Part shown: one piece after another, positions 1-9,796 of the stretch | How positions within the stretch are numbered: the first letter of the stretch is position 1 | Layout: each line of letters begins with the position of its first letter | Assembly: GCF_014595955.1 (NCBI RefSeq) | Contig: NZ_JABVCF010000008.1 | Span: 186,001-250,000 of the forward strand | Direction: 5' to 3' | DNA length: 64,000 nt | Source: Pseudaminobacter soli (ex Zhang et al. 2022) | Lineage (GTDB): Bacteria > Pseudomonadota > Alphaproteobacteria > Rhizobiales > Rhizobiaceae | Translations under genes and position numbers: made by a program | Notes under the pieces: generated by a model | What the model saw: only the letters and a program-made list of their open reading frames with translations | The model's database searches: none | Told to the model about the DNA's origin: nothing

Positions 1-91
1 CGACGAGGGGCTGCTTTTCGCCATTGTCGACATTGCGAAAGCCAAAGGAGGTTTCCATGCCGCCAGCGGCGGTGGTGCGCTGCTCTGTCAT
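1..91 (-). CDS. ubiE: UbiE ubiquinone/menaquinone C-methyltransferase, N-terminal fragment
   Basis: This is the 5' end of a minus-strand gene that runs off the left edge; only about 30 residues are present. They begin [19 protein letters not shown] and end in KQPLV, which matches the start of rhizobial UbiE. UbiE is the SAM-dependent methyltransferase that makes demethoxyubiquinol and menaquinol in quinone biosynthesis. The SAM-binding domain is outside the window. It is divergent from the adenosine deaminase gene, with about 100 bases between them. In many alphaproteobacteria ubiE is divergent from mutM, which is not seen here. The call rests on the N-terminal sequence alone. Confidence 0.8.
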   Translation of the reverse strand, partial: MTEQRTTAAGGMETSFGFRNVDNGEKQPLV

Positions 92-195
92 AAGTTTGGA
101 CCGTTCGCGGTTTACCGGCTTACCCGATGCACCGTGCAGCCGCTATTGTCCAGCACGGCCGTAAACGATCCGTGCTTCGCATCAGGGAGGGGACC

Positions 196-1170
196 ATGCG
201 CCTGAGCGCCGAGTTGCACTGCCATATCGAGGGCGCCGCCGATCCGCAGTTGGTCAACGAGCAGGCCCGGAAGTACGGAGCGGACGCATCCCGCTATATC
301 CGCGATGGCTCGTTCGTCTGGCACGACTTCACCTCCTTCCTCGAAGCCTACGACTTCGCCGCCGACCTTTTCCGCAGCGAGGACGACTATGCACGGCTGA
401 CGGAGCACTATCTCACGAGCCTGGCGCGCGATGGCGCGATCTATTCGGAGATCTTCATCTCACCGGATCACGCCCGGAAGGCGGGCCTTTCGCCGCAGGC
501 CTATACCGATGCGCTCGGCGAGGGAATCATGCGGGCCCGCGACAAGACCGGGATCGAGGGCCGGATGATCGTGGTGGGCATACGCCACTTCGGAGTGGAG
601 GCGGTCGAGGCGGCCGCGCGTTTCGCGGCCCGGCGCGAAAACCCGCTCGTCACCGGCTTCGGCATGAGCGGAGAAGAACGGCACGGCGATTTAGAAGACT
701 ACGTGCGGGCTTTCGAGATCGCACGCGAGGCGGGGCTCGGCATCACCGTGCATGCGGGCGAACTCGCCGGCTGGAAGAGCGTCGCCGCGGCGCTCGACCA
801 CCTGCGGCCGAGCCGGATCGGGCATGGCGTACGGGCCATCGAGAATCCGGACCTTGTGCGGCGCATCGCCGAGCAGGGCGTGGTGCTGGAATGCTGTCCG
901 GGGTCCAACATCGCGCTCGAGGTTTTTCCCAGATTCGCCGACCATCCCTTTCCGAAACTGCTCGCCGCCGGCTGCAAGGTGACGCTCAACTCGGACGACC
1001 CGCCCTATTTCTGGACCTCGCTGCGCAAGGAGTACGATATCGCGGCCGAGCACTTCGGAATGGACGAAAAGGCGCTTGCAAAAGTGACGCGGACCGCGAT
1101 CGAAGCGGCCTTCGTCGACCGCAAGACCAAGGCGGCGCTGTTCGCCCGCCTCGATCGCAAGTCGCGATAA
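196..1170 (+). CDS. add: Adenosine deaminase
   Basis: A 324-residue metal-dependent amidohydrolase that should deaminate adenosine or deoxyadenosine to inosine in the cytoplasm. Visible family landmarks are the metal-binding HCH near the N-terminus, the HAGE motif in the middle and the NSDDPP motif near the C-terminus. The ATG at 196 is preferred over an upstream in-frame ATG at 127 because a GGGAGGGG ribosome-binding site lies just before it and homology starts there. It is followed by upp and faces the cdd/PNP/deoA operon, so it fits a purine and pyrimidine salvage role. Adenine deaminase is a close relative and cannot be fully excluded by eye. Confidence 0.88.
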   Translation: MRLSAELHCHIEGAADPQLVNEQARKYGADASRYIRDGSFVWHDFTSFLEAYDFAADLFRSEDDYARLTEHYLTSLARDGAIYSEIFISPDHARKAGLSPQAYTDALGEGIMRARDKTGIEGRMIVVGIRHFGVEAVEAAARFAARRENPLVTGFGMSGEERHGDLEDYVRAFEIAREAGLGITVHAGELAGWKSVAAALDHLRPSRIGHGVRAIENPDLVRRIAEQGVVLECCPGSNIALEVFPRFADHPFPKLLAAGCKVTLNSDDPPYFWTSLRKEYDIAAEHFGMDEKALAKVTRTAIEAAFVDRKTKAALFARLDRKSR

Positions 1171-1266
1171 ACCGGGGAAATCGTGTATGGAACGATGTCT
1201 GGCGCTTCTCCCGTCGCCCGGCGCCGCTAATATCCCCGCCGCCAAACTGAAGTCATGGAGGTCGCC

Positions 1267-1896
1267 ATGCGCGGCGTAACGGTCATCGATCACCCTCTCG
1301 TCCAGCACAAGCTGACGATCATGCGCAAGAAGGAGACCTCCACGGCAAGTTTCCGGCGGCTGCTCAAGGAAATATCGCTGCTCCTCGGCTACGAGGTGAC
1401 GCGCGACCTGGAACTGACCACCACCACGATCGAGACGCCGCTCGAGACGATGGAAGCCCCGACGCTCGAGGGCAAGAAGCTCGTCTTCGCCTCCGTGCTG
1501 CGGGCCGGCAACGGCCTTCTCGAAGGGCTGCTCGACCTCGTCCCAGCGGCGCGCGTGGCTCATATCGGCCTTTATCGCGATCACGACACGCTTGAGGCGG
1601 TCGAGTATTTCTTCAAGTCGCCGAGCGACCTCGGAGACCGCCTCGTGATCGTCGTCGATCCGATGCTGGCAACCGCCAACTCCGCCGTGGCGGCGGTGGA
1701 CAAGCTCAAGGAGCGCGGCGCCACGAACATCCGCTTCCTATGCCTGCTTGCCGCGCCCGAAGGAGTGCAGCACTTCACATCCGCGCACCCGGATGTGCCG
1801 GTCTTCACCGCCTCGCTCGACCGGCAGCTGAACGAGAAAGGCTATATTGTGCCCGGCCTCGGCGACGCCGGCGATCGGCTTTACGGTACTAAGTAG
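1267..1896 (+). CDS. upp: Uracil phosphoribosyltransferase
   Basis: A 209-residue type I phosphoribosyltransferase that converts uracil and PRPP to UMP. The length is that of the family. The PRPP loop is visible as [10 protein letters not shown], where the more usual form is DPMLATGNS, and the C-terminal uracil-binding segment [13 protein letters not shown] is intact. The start at 1267 has a GGAGG five bases upstream; an in-frame ATG at 1255 lies before that site and is less likely. It sits 96 bases downstream of the adenosine deaminase gene on the same strand and completes the uracil branch that cytidine deaminase feeds. Confidence 0.95.
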   Translation: MRGVTVIDHPLVQHKLTIMRKKETSTASFRRLLKEISLLLGYEVTRDLELTTTTIETPLETMEAPTLEGKKLVFASVLRAGNGLLEGLLDLVPAARVAHIGLYRDHDTLEAVEYFFKSPSDLGDRLVIVVDPMLATANSAVAAVDKLKERGATNIRFLCLLAAPEGVQHFTSAHPDVPVFTASLDRQLNEKGYIVPGLGDAGDRLYGTK

Positions 1897-2009
1897 TCCC
1901 GTTAAGCGCCGATTCACCCAAACTTCGATCGTGAAGGCTCTGGCGTCGGTCCGTTAAATACTCGCTCGCAGCGATCGGGTAGAGCAGGCGAAGCAACAGC
2001 GGCTTGGCC

Positions 2010-2564
2010 ATGCTTCGCAAGACGATCATCTTCGGAATCTGCGTGGGCGTCTCGGCCTCGGTGCCGGTCCTCTACAAGACCAACCCCGAGGCCGTGGCGG
2101 CACTGGTAGGCTCAAGCAGAGAACAGGGCGTCGGCATCGAGCCCCCCGCTGAAATCGCCAAGCAGGCCGCCACCCGAACCTCGGGGATCAGCGGCCGAAA
2201 GGTGGAGATCAAGGCCGACCCGCGGGGCCACTATCTGGCGGAGTTCAAGATCAACGGGCGCCCGGTCACTGCTCTGGTCGATACGGGAGCCACCTTGGTG
2301 GCGATGAACTTTTCGACCGCCCGGAGGATCGGGATCAAGATTTCGCCCTCCGATCTCACAGGCAGCGTGAACACGGCGAACGGAAAGACCCGCGCAGCAA
2401 CCGTCGAGCTTGGCCGGGTCGATATCGGCAGGATCTCCGTCGAAAACGTCCCGGCGATGGTGCTGGAGGATAAGGCCCTGGATGTCGTCCTCATCGGGAT
2501 GGCCTTCCTCAGCCGCCTCAAGAAATTCGAGGTCAGCGAGGGCAACCTCCTGCTCGCGCAGTAG
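2010..2564 (+). CDS. Retropepsin-like aspartic protease, membrane-anchored (TIGR02281 type)
   Basis: A 184-residue protein with an N-terminal hydrophobic segment (residues 1-22) that should anchor it in the inner membrane with the catalytic domain in the periplasm. The domain carries one aspartic protease motif, LVDTGAT, with Asp at about residue 91, followed by the hydrophobic-hydrophobic-G pattern in VVLIGMAFLSRL. One motif per chain means it would act as a dimer, as clan AA single-domain proteases do. An in-frame TTG at 2004 is an alternative start. It converges on deoA with only two bases between stop codons. Its substrate is not known. Confidence 0.75.
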   Translation: MLRKTIIFGICVGVSASVPVLYKTNPEAVAALVGSSREQGVGIEPPAEIAKQAATRTSGISGRKVEIKADPRGHYLAEFKINGRPVTALVDTGATLVAMNFSTARRIGIKISPSDLTGSVNTANGKTRAATVELGRVDIGRISVENVPAMVLEDKALDVVLIGMAFLSRLKKFEVSEGNLLLAQ

Positions 2565-2566
2565 CT

Positions 2567-3901
2567 CTAACGGTCCGGCGTGATCCTGCGCACGACCGGG
2601 TCCTTTGCCGCCGATCTTGAATCGCCGATCGAATGGGCGGCCATCACTGCTGCCGCTGCAGCATCCGCATCGGCAGCAGTGCGGGCATGGACGATCGCCA
2701 GTGGCTCGCCGGCGCGGACCTCGGCGCCCAACGGAAGCAGGCGCGAGAGGCCGACGGCATGGTCGATCGCCTCACCCGGATTCGTCCGCCCGCCGCCCAG
2801 CCCGACAACCGCCAGCCCGAGTTCGCGCGTCGCGATCTGAGCCACATAACCGTCGCGCGGCGCCGTCACGACGCGCTCTTCCGGCGCGCGCGGCAGGTAG
2901 GTCTCGTAGCGTTCGATGAAGTCAGACGGACCGCCCAGCGCTCGCACCATGCGGGCGAACCGCTCCGTTGCCCGCCCGCTTTCGAGCGCCTCGCGCGCCT
3001 GCGCCAGACCATCGGCTTGCGAGGACGCCAGGCCCGCGGACAGAAGCATCTCGGCACAGAGCGCAAGCGTCACCTTCTCCAGCCGCGGATCGCGCCTTCG
3101 CCCGGTGAGAAATTCGACGGCATTGGCCACCTCGACCGCGTTGCCGGCGGCGGAGGCCAAAGGCTCGTTCATGGCGGTGATCAGCGCCGTTGTCCGCAGC
3201 CCTGCGCCATTGGCCACCTCGACCAGACTGCGGGCCAGGGCGGCCGCGTCGCGGGATCTTTCCATGAAGGCGCCGTTGCCGACCTTCACGTCCAGCACCA
3301 GGGACTGCAGCCCAGCCGCGAGCTTCTTCGACAGGATCGACGCGGTGATCAGCGGGATCGACTCCACCGTCGCCGTGACGTCGCGGATGGCGTAGAGCCG
3401 CTTATCGGCCGGCGCGAGCGCCGCCGTCTGGCCGATGATCGCGCAGCCGGCCTCGCGCACCGCCTTGCGGAACAGCACGTTGTCGGGCTGGCTCACATAG
3501 CCGGGGATGGAGTCCATCTTGTCGAGCGTGCCGCCGGTATGCCCCAGGCCGCGCCCGGAGATCATCGGCACATAGGCACCGCAGGCGGCGACGATCGGCG
3601 CCAGCACCAGCGAGACATTGTCGCCGATGCCGCCGGTCGAGTGCTTGTCGGTTGTCGGGCCCGGCAGATCGGACCAGTCGAGGACCTCGCCGGAATCGCG
3701 CATCGCGAGCGTGAGCGCCACCGCCTCGTCGCGCTGCATGCCCTTGTGGAAGATCGCCATGGCGAGCGCCGCGGCCTGGCCTTCGGAAACGGAACCGGAA
3801 GTCAGGCCAGCGATGAAGCCGGCTATCTCATGGGACTGAAGGGTGCGGCCGTCGCGCTTGGCACGGATGATTTCCTGGGGGAGCATGGCTGCGCGCGTCA
3901 T
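2567..3901 (-). CDS. deoA: Thymidine phosphorylase
   Basis: A 444-residue pyrimidine nucleoside phosphorylase that splits thymidine or deoxyuridine with phosphate into base and deoxyribose 1-phosphate. The phosphate-binding segment [10 protein letters not shown] is at residues 85-94 and the family signature [19 protein letters not shown] follows at about 116-134. The open frame extends far upstream, but the true start at 3901 overlaps the stop of the purine nucleoside phosphorylase gene by four bases (ATGA), which shows translational coupling. It is the last gene of the operon ABC ATPase, permease, permease, cdd, PNP, deoA. Confidence 0.93.
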   Translation of the reverse strand: MTRAAMLPQEIIRAKRDGRTLQSHEIAGFIAGLTSGSVSEGQAAALAMAIFHKGMQRDEAVALTLAMRDSGEVLDWSDLPGPTTDKHSTGGIGDNVSLVLAPIVAACGAYVPMISGRGLGHTGGTLDKMDSIPGYVSQPDNVLFRKAVREAGCAIIGQTAALAPADKRLYAIRDVTATVESIPLITASILSKKLAAGLQSLVLDVKVGNGAFMERSRDAAALARSLVEVANGAGLRTTALITAMNEPLASAAGNAVEVANAVEFLTGRRRDPRLEKVTLALCAEMLLSAGLASSQADGLAQAREALESGRATERFARMVRALGGPSDFIERYETYLPRAPEERVVTAPRDGYVAQIATRELGLAVVGLGGGRTNPGEAIDHAVGLSRLLPLGAEVRAGEPLAIVHARTAADADAAAAAVMAAHSIGDSRSAAKDPVVRRITPDR

Positions 3902-4698
3902 GGCAGCCCCTCCTCGAACATCTTCCGCAGCACCGCCGCCAGCCTGCGTCCACCGAGCGGCGCCATCTCCTTGGTCTCCTCGTGCGACAGTTCCACTGCC
4001 GACATCCCGGCGGCGAGATTGGTGATGACCGAGCAGGCGGCGACGCGCAGCCCGAGGAATCGCGCGAGAATGACTTCGGGAACCGTGGACATGCCCACCG
4101 CCGTCGCACCCAGCACCCGGGCCATGCGGATCTCCGCCGGGGTTTCGAAGGAGGGGCCGGAGAACCACATGTAGACGCCCTTGTGCAGGGTCGTCCCGGT
4201 CGCCTCGGCGGCCTTCTCGATCGCGGCCCGCAGGTCCGGGTCGTAAGCGCCTGTCATGTCGATGAAGCGGCGATCGGTGCTTTCACCGATCAGCGGGTTC
4301 GCCCCCGCGAAGTTGATGTGATCCTCGATCAGCATCACCGATCCAGGCGACATCTCCGGGTCGAGGGAGCCCGCGGCGTTGGTAAGGATCAGGGTCGTGA
4401 TGCCGATACCGGCGAGCGCTTCGAGGGCCTGGCGCATCGCCGCCGCGTTGCCGTGCTCGTAGTAATGCGAGCGGCCGGCGAGCAGGATGACTTCCGTGCC
4501 GCCGAAGCGGCCCGCGACGAGCGTTCCGGCGTGACCGGTGACGCCGCTCTGCGGGAAGCCGGGCAGTTCGGAATACGGAATGGTGGTTGCGTCCTCGACC
4601 TCGTCGATCAGCCCGCCCAAACCCGAGCCAAGCACGACGGCGACCTTCGGCACGCGGCCACCGAGACGTTCAACCAGCACCGCGACGGCATCGGTCAT
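3898..4698 (-). CDS. Purine nucleoside phosphorylase, trimeric class
   Basis: A 266-residue phosphorylase of the trimeric PNP family, cleaving inosine or guanosine (and deoxy forms) to base plus ribose 1-phosphate. Visible motifs are [10 protein letters not shown] at residues 21-30 (phosphate loop), GRSHYYEHG, the family signature around [12 protein letters not shown], and VITNLAAG carrying the purine-contacting Asn. The start at 4698 overlaps the cdd stop by four bases, and the stop overlaps the deoA start by four bases. The E. coli homologue is xapA; the name punA or deoD is used variably, so no symbol is given. Confidence 0.92.
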   Translation of the reverse strand: MTDAVAVLVERLGGRVPKVAVVLGSGLGGLIDEVEDATTIPYSELPGFPQSGVTGHAGTLVAGRFGGTEVILLAGRSHYYEHGNAAAMRQALEALAGIGITTLILTNAAGSLDPEMSPGSVMLIEDHINFAGANPLIGESTDRRFIDMTGAYDPDLRAAIEKAAEATGTTLHKGVYMWFSGPSFETPAEIRMARVLGATAVGMSTVPEVILARFLGLRVAACSVITNLAAGMSAVELSHEETKEMAPLGGRRLAAVLRKMFEEGLP

Positions 4699-5087
4699 TT
4701 GAGCACGCATCCTTCGAAGGCGAAGGGAAGGATGTCGCCGATCGTCACCGTCTCGACGACGCCCGCCTGGTCGCAGAGGTAGAGCTTCGTGTCCGGCCTG
4801 GAGAACTCTGCCAGCCTCTGCCGGCAGCCGCCGCATGGCGTGATCCGGTCCATGCGCTCGGCGACGACTGCGATCTCGGCGATCTCGCCGCCGCCTTCCA
4901 TGACATAGTGGCCAAGCGCCGTCGTCTCGGCGCACCAGCCCTCGGGGAACGAGGCGTTCTCGATGTTGCAGCCGGAATAGACCCGCCCGTCGCTCGTGCG
5001 GATCGCCGCTCCGACGGGGAATTTGGAGTAAGGCACGTAGGCCCTGGCCATCGCCGCGCGCGCGGCGAGGAAGAGGTCATGGGACAT
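4695..5087 (-). CDS. cdd: Cytidine deaminase
   Basis: A 130-residue homotetrameric-class cytidine deaminase that converts cytidine and deoxycytidine to uridine and deoxyuridine. The zinc site is complete: Cys52-Ala-Glu54 supplies one ligand and the proton-shuttling Glu, and Cys85-Gly-Gly-Cys88 supplies the other two ligands. The substrate segment NIENASFPEG is at residues 41-50. A GGAGG lies seven bases before the ATG. It overlaps the purine nucleoside phosphorylase start by four bases and begins 75 bases after the permease stop, so it belongs to the nucleoside uptake and salvage operon. Confidence 0.95.
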   Translation of the reverse strand: MSHDLFLAARAAMARAYVPYSKFPVGAAIRTSDGRVYSGCNIENASFPEGWCAETTALGHYVMEGGGEIAEIAVVAERMDRITPCGGCRQRLAEFSRPDTKLYLCDQAGVVETVTIGDILPFAFEGCVLK

Positions 5088-5162
5088 GGCGGCCTCCGCG
5101 ACTGATCGACCGGGGCTTCGAAACCGATTGAGTAGAGATCGTTTCGACCCCCGGGAGCGCCA

Positions 5163-6134
5163 TCACCGCTCCTTCACATAGGGCACGCCGCCGGCGCGCG
5201 GCGGGATCGCCTTGCCGATGAACCCGGCGAGCAGGATGATGGTCAGGATGAACGGCAGTGCGTTGACGAGCTGCACCGGGACCTTGCCGATCACCGGCCA
5301 GGCCATACCCTGGAAGCGGATCGAGGCGGCGTCGAGGAAGCCGAAGAGCAAGCACGCGAACATGGCGGGAACCGGCTTCCACTTGGCGAAAATCAGCGCG
5401 GCCAGCGCGATGAAGCCCTTGCCGGCGGTCATGTCCTTCACGAAGCCGGCGTTCTGCGCGATGGAGAGATAGGCCCCGGCCACACCGGTGAGCACGCCGG
5501 TCAGGATTACAGCCCGATAGCGCAGCCAGGTCACGGAAATGCCCGCCGTGTCGACCGCGGCGGGGTTCTCGCCGACTGCCCGGAGTCTCAGGCCGAAGCG
5601 GGTGCGGAACAGGACCCACCAGGTGAGCGGCACCATGAGGAAGGCCACGTAGACCAGGATCGAATGGCCGGAGATCAACTCGGAATAGATGAGACCGATG
5701 ACCGGCACGTCGCGTAGGGCGTCCGCGCCGGGCAGCGTGATCGCCTCGAACCGGGCCGGCCCCGACAGCGGCGGGGTGCGGCCGCCCTGGCTGAACCAGG
5801 CCTGGCCGAGGATGATGGTGGATCCGGCGGCGATGAAGTTGATCGCCACGCCGGACACAATTTGGTTTCCACGGTGAGTGATCGAGGCGAAGCCGTGCAC
5901 CAGAGCTAGACAGACGGCGATGAGAATCGCCATGCCCAGCCCAACCCAAGCCGAGCCGGAGACCGCGGCGGCGGAGGCGCCGGCGAAGGCGCCGGCCAGC
6001 ATCTTGCCCTCGAGGCCGATGTCGAAGATGCCGGACCGCTCGGAATAGAGGCCGGCGAGGCAGGCGAGCAGCAGCGGCACCGAGACACGGATGGTCGCGT
6101 CAATCAGTTGGGCGAGTGCGTCCACGAAAGCCAT
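5163..6134 (-). CDS. Nucleoside ABC transporter permease (NupQ/YufQ type)
   Basis: A 323-residue inner-membrane permease with about nine hydrophobic segments, of the BPD_transp_2 family that works with BMP-type purine nucleoside binding proteins. The conserved N-terminal block around ERSGIFDIGLEGKMLAGAF and the loop GENPAAVDTAGI are typical of the second permease of such systems. It starts one base after the stop of the first permease and is followed by cdd, PNP and deoA, so imported nucleosides pass straight to salvage enzymes. Direction and order match BMP-family nucleoside transporters such as Bacillus NupNOPQ; the exact substrate range is inferred. Confidence 0.9.
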   Translation of the reverse strand: MAFVDALAQLIDATIRVSVPLLLACLAGLYSERSGIFDIGLEGKMLAGAFAGASAAAVSGSAWVGLGMAILIAVCLALVHGFASITHRGNQIVSGVAINFIAAGSTIILGQAWFSQGGRTPPLSGPARFEAITLPGADALRDVPVIGLIYSELISGHSILVYVAFLMVPLTWWVLFRTRFGLRLRAVGENPAAVDTAGISVTWLRYRAVILTGVLTGVAGAYLSIAQNAGFVKDMTAGKGFIALAALIFAKWKPVPAMFACLLFGFLDAASIRFQGMAWPVIGKVPVQLVNALPFILTIILLAGFIGKAIPPRAGGVPYVKER

Positions 6135-6135
6135 A

Positions 6136-7275
6136 TCAGGCGCCCTCCCCCTTCGGCGCAGGAACGCCCATGGTGCGCGGGCTGAGCGAGGCGAACACCG
6201 TCTGCACGTAGGGACGGAACATGTGCTCCAGCGCCCCCGCGAAGAGGATCACCAGGCCCTGGATGATGACGATCATGTCGCGCGAGATGTTGGGCATCTC
6301 GAAGGCGAGTTCCGCGCCGCCCTGGTAGAGCACGCCGAACAGCACGGCGGCGGGCACGATGCCGGCGGGATGCGAGCGGCCCATAAGCGCCACTGCGATG
6401 CCGACGAAGCCGGCGCCTGCGACGAAGTCGAGCGTCATGTGGTGCTGGTCGCCCATGATCGGGTTCAGCGCCATCATGCCCGCCAGGCCTCCCGAAATCA
6501 GCATCCCGATGATGATCATGCGGACGTCGGAGATACCGGCATAGCGCGCCGCCTTTGGGCTGAAGCCGAAGGTGCGCATCTCGTAGCCGAGCTTGGTGCG
6601 CCAGATCAGCAGCCAGACCGCCCAGGCCATGAGGAGCGCCAGCAGGAAGGAGATGTTGAGCGGCGCCGAACGGACGGACATGCCCATCGCCTCGAGCACC
6701 CAGCCGAGCTTCGGAAGCTGCGCCCCTGCCAGGAAGTCGCGGGTCTGCGGCGCCATCGATCCCGCGGGCTTGAGCGGCCCGACCAGCAAATAGACCATCG
6801 CGCTCGCCGCGATAAAGTTGAACATGATCGTGGTGATGACGATGTGCGAGCCCCGCCTGGCCTGCAGATAGGCAGGAATGAAGGCCCATGCCGCTCCCAC
6901 CGCTGCTGCGGCGGCGATGGCGAGGGGGAAAGTCAGCCACCAAGGCAGTACGCCGTCGAAGGTGAGGCAGACGACCGCCACGCCGAGCCCGGCAATGTAA
7001 GCCTGCCCCTCCCCACCGATGTTGAAGAGGCCGCAATGAAACGCAACCGCGACAGCGAGACCGGTGAAGATGAAACTGGTCGCGTAGTACAACGTATAGG
7101 CGATGTTCTGGCCGGAGCCGAAGGCGCCCTTGACCAGGATGCCTGCCGCGTCGATCGGGTTCTCCCCCACCAGCAGCACGACAATGCCCGCCACGAGAAA
7201 GGCGACGATCAGGTTGATGACCGGAATGAGCCCGTAGTCGGCCCAGCGCGGCAACCTTGCGAAGGGGGCGCTCAT
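6136..7275 (-). CDS. Nucleoside ABC transporter permease (NupP/YufP type)
   Basis: A 379-residue polytopic inner-membrane protein of the same permease family as its downstream neighbour, larger because of an extra N-terminal helix and a longer periplasmic segment. Conserved family stretches include NIGGEGQAYIAGLG and the cytoplasmic coupling region around GFSPKAARYAGI. Its start codon overlaps the ATPase stop by four bases (7272-7275). With the second permease it should form the heterodimeric channel for nucleosides delivered by the BMP protein encoded at 11049-12038. Confidence 0.9.
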   Translation of the reverse strand: MSAPFARLPRWADYGLIPVINLIVAFLVAGIVVLLVGENPIDAAGILVKGAFGSGQNIAYTLYYATSFIFTGLAVAVAFHCGLFNIGGEGQAYIAGLGVAVVCLTFDGVLPWWLTFPLAIAAAAAVGAAWAFIPAYLQARRGSHIVITTIMFNFIAASAMVYLLVGPLKPAGSMAPQTRDFLAGAQLPKLGWVLEAMGMSVRSAPLNISFLLALLMAWAVWLLIWRTKLGYEMRTFGFSPKAARYAGISDVRMIIIGMLISGGLAGMMALNPIMGDQHHMTLDFVAGAGFVGIAVALMGRSHPAGIVPAAVLFGVLYQGGAELAFEMPNISRDMIVIIQGLVILFAGALEHMFRPYVQTVFASLSPRTMGVPAPKGEGA

Positions 7276-8804
7276 TCGGCTGCTTCTCTCTGCTCGACGC
7301 CCGCCATCAGCAGGCCGAGTTCGCCTTCGCTGGCGTCCGGCCCTCGCTCGCCGACAATACGGCCGGCGAACATCACCAGGATGCGATCGGAGAGCGAGCG
7401 GATCTCGTCGAGTTCGACCGAGACCAGCAGCACCGCCTTGCCGGCGTCGCGCATCGCGATCAGCCGCTTGTGGATGAATTCGATGGCGCCGACGTCCACG
7501 CCGCGGGTCGGCTGGCCGACGAGCAGCACGGTCGGATCCTGCTCCATCTCGCGGGCAAGCACGATCTTCTGCTGGTTGCCGCCGGAAAAATTCGCCGTCT
7601 TCAGCCGGTCGCTGGCCGGGCGGATATCGTATTTCGCGATCTTGTCGCGCGCATCCGCGTGAATCGCCTCGATGTTGAGGAATGGGCCCCTCAGGTATTG
7701 CGGCTTGTCGTGATAGCCGAGGATCGAGTTCTCCGCCTCCTCGAAGGCCAACACCAATCCCACATGGTGCCGGTCCTCCGGCACATGGGCCAGTCCGCGA
7801 TCGCGCAGTTCGCCCGGGTCAACGTGGCCGGTCACGTCGACCGGCCGTCCGTCGAGCATCACGGTCCCGGCCTCCGCATTCCGCGTACCGGCGATAGCCT
7901 CGAGCAGCTCGGACTGGCCGTTTCCGGCGACCCCGGCGATCCCGACGATCTCGCCTGCGTGCACGTCGAGCGAAACGTCGTCGACCATGACCACGCCGCG
8001 CGAATCCCGGACGGTGAGGTTGCTCACGGAGAGCTTCACGTCGGCAGGCCTGGGCTCCCCCTTCTCGACGCGCAGGAGCACGCGGCGGCCGACCATCAGT
8101 TCGGCGAGTTCCTCCACGGTCGTCTCGGAGGTCTTGCGGGTCGCCACCATCGTCCCCTGCCGCATGACCGACACCGTGTCGGTGATCGCCATGATCTCCC
8201 TGAGCTTGTGGGTGATCAGCACCACCGTCTTGCCCTGGTCCTTGAGCATCTTGAGGATGCGGAAGAGGTGGTCGGCTTCGGCCGGCGTCAGCACGCCTGT
8301 CGGCTCGTCGAGGATGAGGATGTCGGCGCCGCGATAAAGCGCCTTCAGGATCTCGACGCGCTGCTGCAGGCCGACCGGCAGTTCCTCGATCACCGCGTCC
8401 GGATCGACTTCGAGGCCATATTCGCGCTCCAGCCGCTGCAGTTCGGAGCGCGCCTTGGAGATCGAGGACTTGAGCAACGCCTCGCCTTCGGCGCCGAGGA
8501 TAACGTTCTCGATGACCGTGAAATTCTCCACCAGCATGAAATGCTGATGGACCATACCGATGCCGACCGCGATGGCATCGTTCGGCGTGTTGATGGCAAT
8601 CGGCTTGCCGCCGACCCGGACCTCGCCGCTGTCGGCCTGGTAGAAGCCGTAGAGGATCGACATCAGTGTCGACTTACCGGCGCCGTTCTCGCCGATGATG
8701 CCGTGGATGGTTCCGCGCTCGACTTCGAGATTGATGTCGCGATTGGCCCGAACCGGTCCGAAGCTCTTATTTATCCCTATGAGCTGGATTGCGGCTTCAG
8801 CCAT
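7272..8804 (-). CDS. Nucleoside ABC transporter ATP-binding protein, duplicated NBD
   Basis: A 510-residue protein with two fused nucleotide-binding domains, the arrangement of sugar- and nucleoside-type ABC systems. The first half has Walker A GENGAGKST at residues 38-46 and Walker B LILDEPTG. The second half has a degenerate P-loop (GVAGNGQSE), a good signature SGGNQQ and a changed Walker B (VLLVGQPTRG), so one composite site is probably catalytically weak, as in relatives. The open frame extends further upstream, but homology and the ATG fix the start at 8804. It is the first gene of the uptake and salvage operon; the 183 bases to slyX hold a divergent promoter region. Confidence 0.92.
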   Translation of the reverse strand: MAEAAIQLIGINKSFGPVRANRDINLEVERGTIHGIIGENGAGKSTLMSILYGFYQADSGEVRVGGKPIAINTPNDAIAVGIGMVHQHFMLVENFTVIENVILGAEGEALLKSSISKARSELQRLEREYGLEVDPDAVIEELPVGLQQRVEILKALYRGADILILDEPTGVLTPAEADHLFRILKMLKDQGKTVVLITHKLREIMAITDTVSVMRQGTMVATRKTSETTVEELAELMVGRRVLLRVEKGEPRPADVKLSVSNLTVRDSRGVVMVDDVSLDVHAGEIVGIAGVAGNGQSELLEAIAGTRNAEAGTVMLDGRPVDVTGHVDPGELRDRGLAHVPEDRHHVGLVLAFEEAENSILGYHDKPQYLRGPFLNIEAIHADARDKIAKYDIRPASDRLKTANFSGGNQQKIVLAREMEQDPTVLLVGQPTRGVDVGAIEFIHKRLIAMRDAGKAVLLVSVELDEIRSLSDRILVMFAGRIVGERGPDASEGELGLLMAGVEQREAAE

Positions 8805-8987
8805 CCCCCGCCCGCCTCTGTCTTGTTTTATTGGTTGGTCAAATCCGCTAGCACGCGCGATCTCCCCTGCCAATCGCCCGCGTCCCCCACTAATGTCGGC
8901 AGAGAGCACGCATCTTGTCAATTTCGAACACGAGCCGGATAGAAGCCGCGCACATGCAGCGGAACTCGACCGCTCCCGGAGCACCCC

Positions 8988-9197
8988 ATGACCGAGCCCA
9001 ACGACCGTATCACGACGCTCGAAATCCGCGCCGCCGAGCAGGAGAAGGTGATCGAGGAACTGTCCGGACAGATCGCCGAACAGTGGAAGACGATGGACCG
9101 GATGCAGAAGAAGCTGGACGCCTTGGTCGACCGCTTCCTGTCTCTGGAGGAGGAAGTGCGGCCGGACGTTCCGGTCACAAAGCCGCCGCACTGGTGA
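8988..9197 (+). CDS. slyX: SlyX family protein
   Basis: A 69-residue protein that is almost entirely one amphipathic coiled coil (heptads through residues 5-55) and ends in the SlyX hallmark KPPHW. GGAGC lies upstream of the ATG. SlyX homologues are common in Proteobacteria next to slyD in gammaproteobacteria, but their function is not known. Here it stands alone, divergent from the nucleoside transporter operon. Confidence 0.85.
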   Translation: MTEPNDRITTLEIRAAEQEKVIEELSGQIAEQWKTMDRMQKKLDALVDRFLSLEEEVRPDVPVTKPPHW

Positions 9198-9313
9198 GGC
9201 ACGGCGGTCACAGCGGACGGGCTCTGATATGATTCCGTCCCGATATTCCGCTTTCCCCTATACAAGCACGGCTGGCCTGCGGCATTATCTCGGCAGGTGG
9301 GTGTCTTACTGAC

Positions 9314-9760
9314 ATGATAGAAAACGAAAACTCGACGCGTGCTGCGCAGATCTATGTCCTTGATGAGAGGAGAAAGACGCACCGCGCCAAGCCATCGCTC
9401 GGCGACGCGACGACGCTCAGGATATCGTTGCAAGCTCGGGTGTCGGCTCCACAGCGGGCCCGGCAAACCATGCCCGGACGCAGATGGCGTGCCGTCTCCG
9501 ACAGGCTCGTCCGCCTCCCGCACGTGCGACTTCAAGCGCATGGACGATCGGCCTCCGCTGCTCACCATCCTTCGCTCCGGACCCAGGCTCTTGACCGGCT
9601 CAGTTCCGGGTTTCGGAACGACCGACTCGCAGCCGGCCAGAGCGCGCTCTTGGTGATCGGCCTGCTGGCGGCGTTCGGCCTTGGCTTTCTTGCAGGAACC
9701 TCCTCGCACGCCGATGCCCCTGCGGCCGCCGCGCTCGTCCAGACCGGCCAGGCAGGCTAG
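9314..9760 (+). CDS. Hypothetical protein with C-terminal transmembrane segment
   Basis: A 148-residue open frame of unknown function in the 677-base stretch between slyX and the MFS gene. The first 110 residues are Arg- and Ala-rich without a recognisable domain. The last 40 contain one clear hydrophobic helix (about residues 110-131, SALLVIGLLAAFGLGFLAG) and a short Ala-rich tail, with the high third-position GC expected of a real gene in this genome. The start is uncertain, with only a weak AGGTGGG upstream. It may be a real single-pass membrane protein with a mis-set start, or a chance frame. Confidence 0.35.
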   Translation: MIENENSTRAAQIYVLDERRKTHRAKPSLGDATTLRISLQARVSAPQRARQTMPGRRWRAVSDRLVRLPHVRLQAHGRSASAAHHPSLRTQALDRLSSGFRNDRLAAGQSALLVIGLLAAFGLGFLAGTSSHADAPAAAALVQTGQAG

Positions 9761-9796
9761 AAAATAACGTAGAGCCCGCGACGAGGGTCCTGTCGT

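Noticed and set aside
2633-4782. Plus-strand frames opposite deoA and the purine nucleoside phosphorylase gene
   Set aside because: No domain and composition typical of antisense frames in GC-rich genes.
6091-8942. Two plus-strand open frames of over 500 codons opposite the nucleoside permease and ATPase genes
   Set aside because: Antisense shadows without recognisable domains; the minus-strand genes carry clear family motifs.
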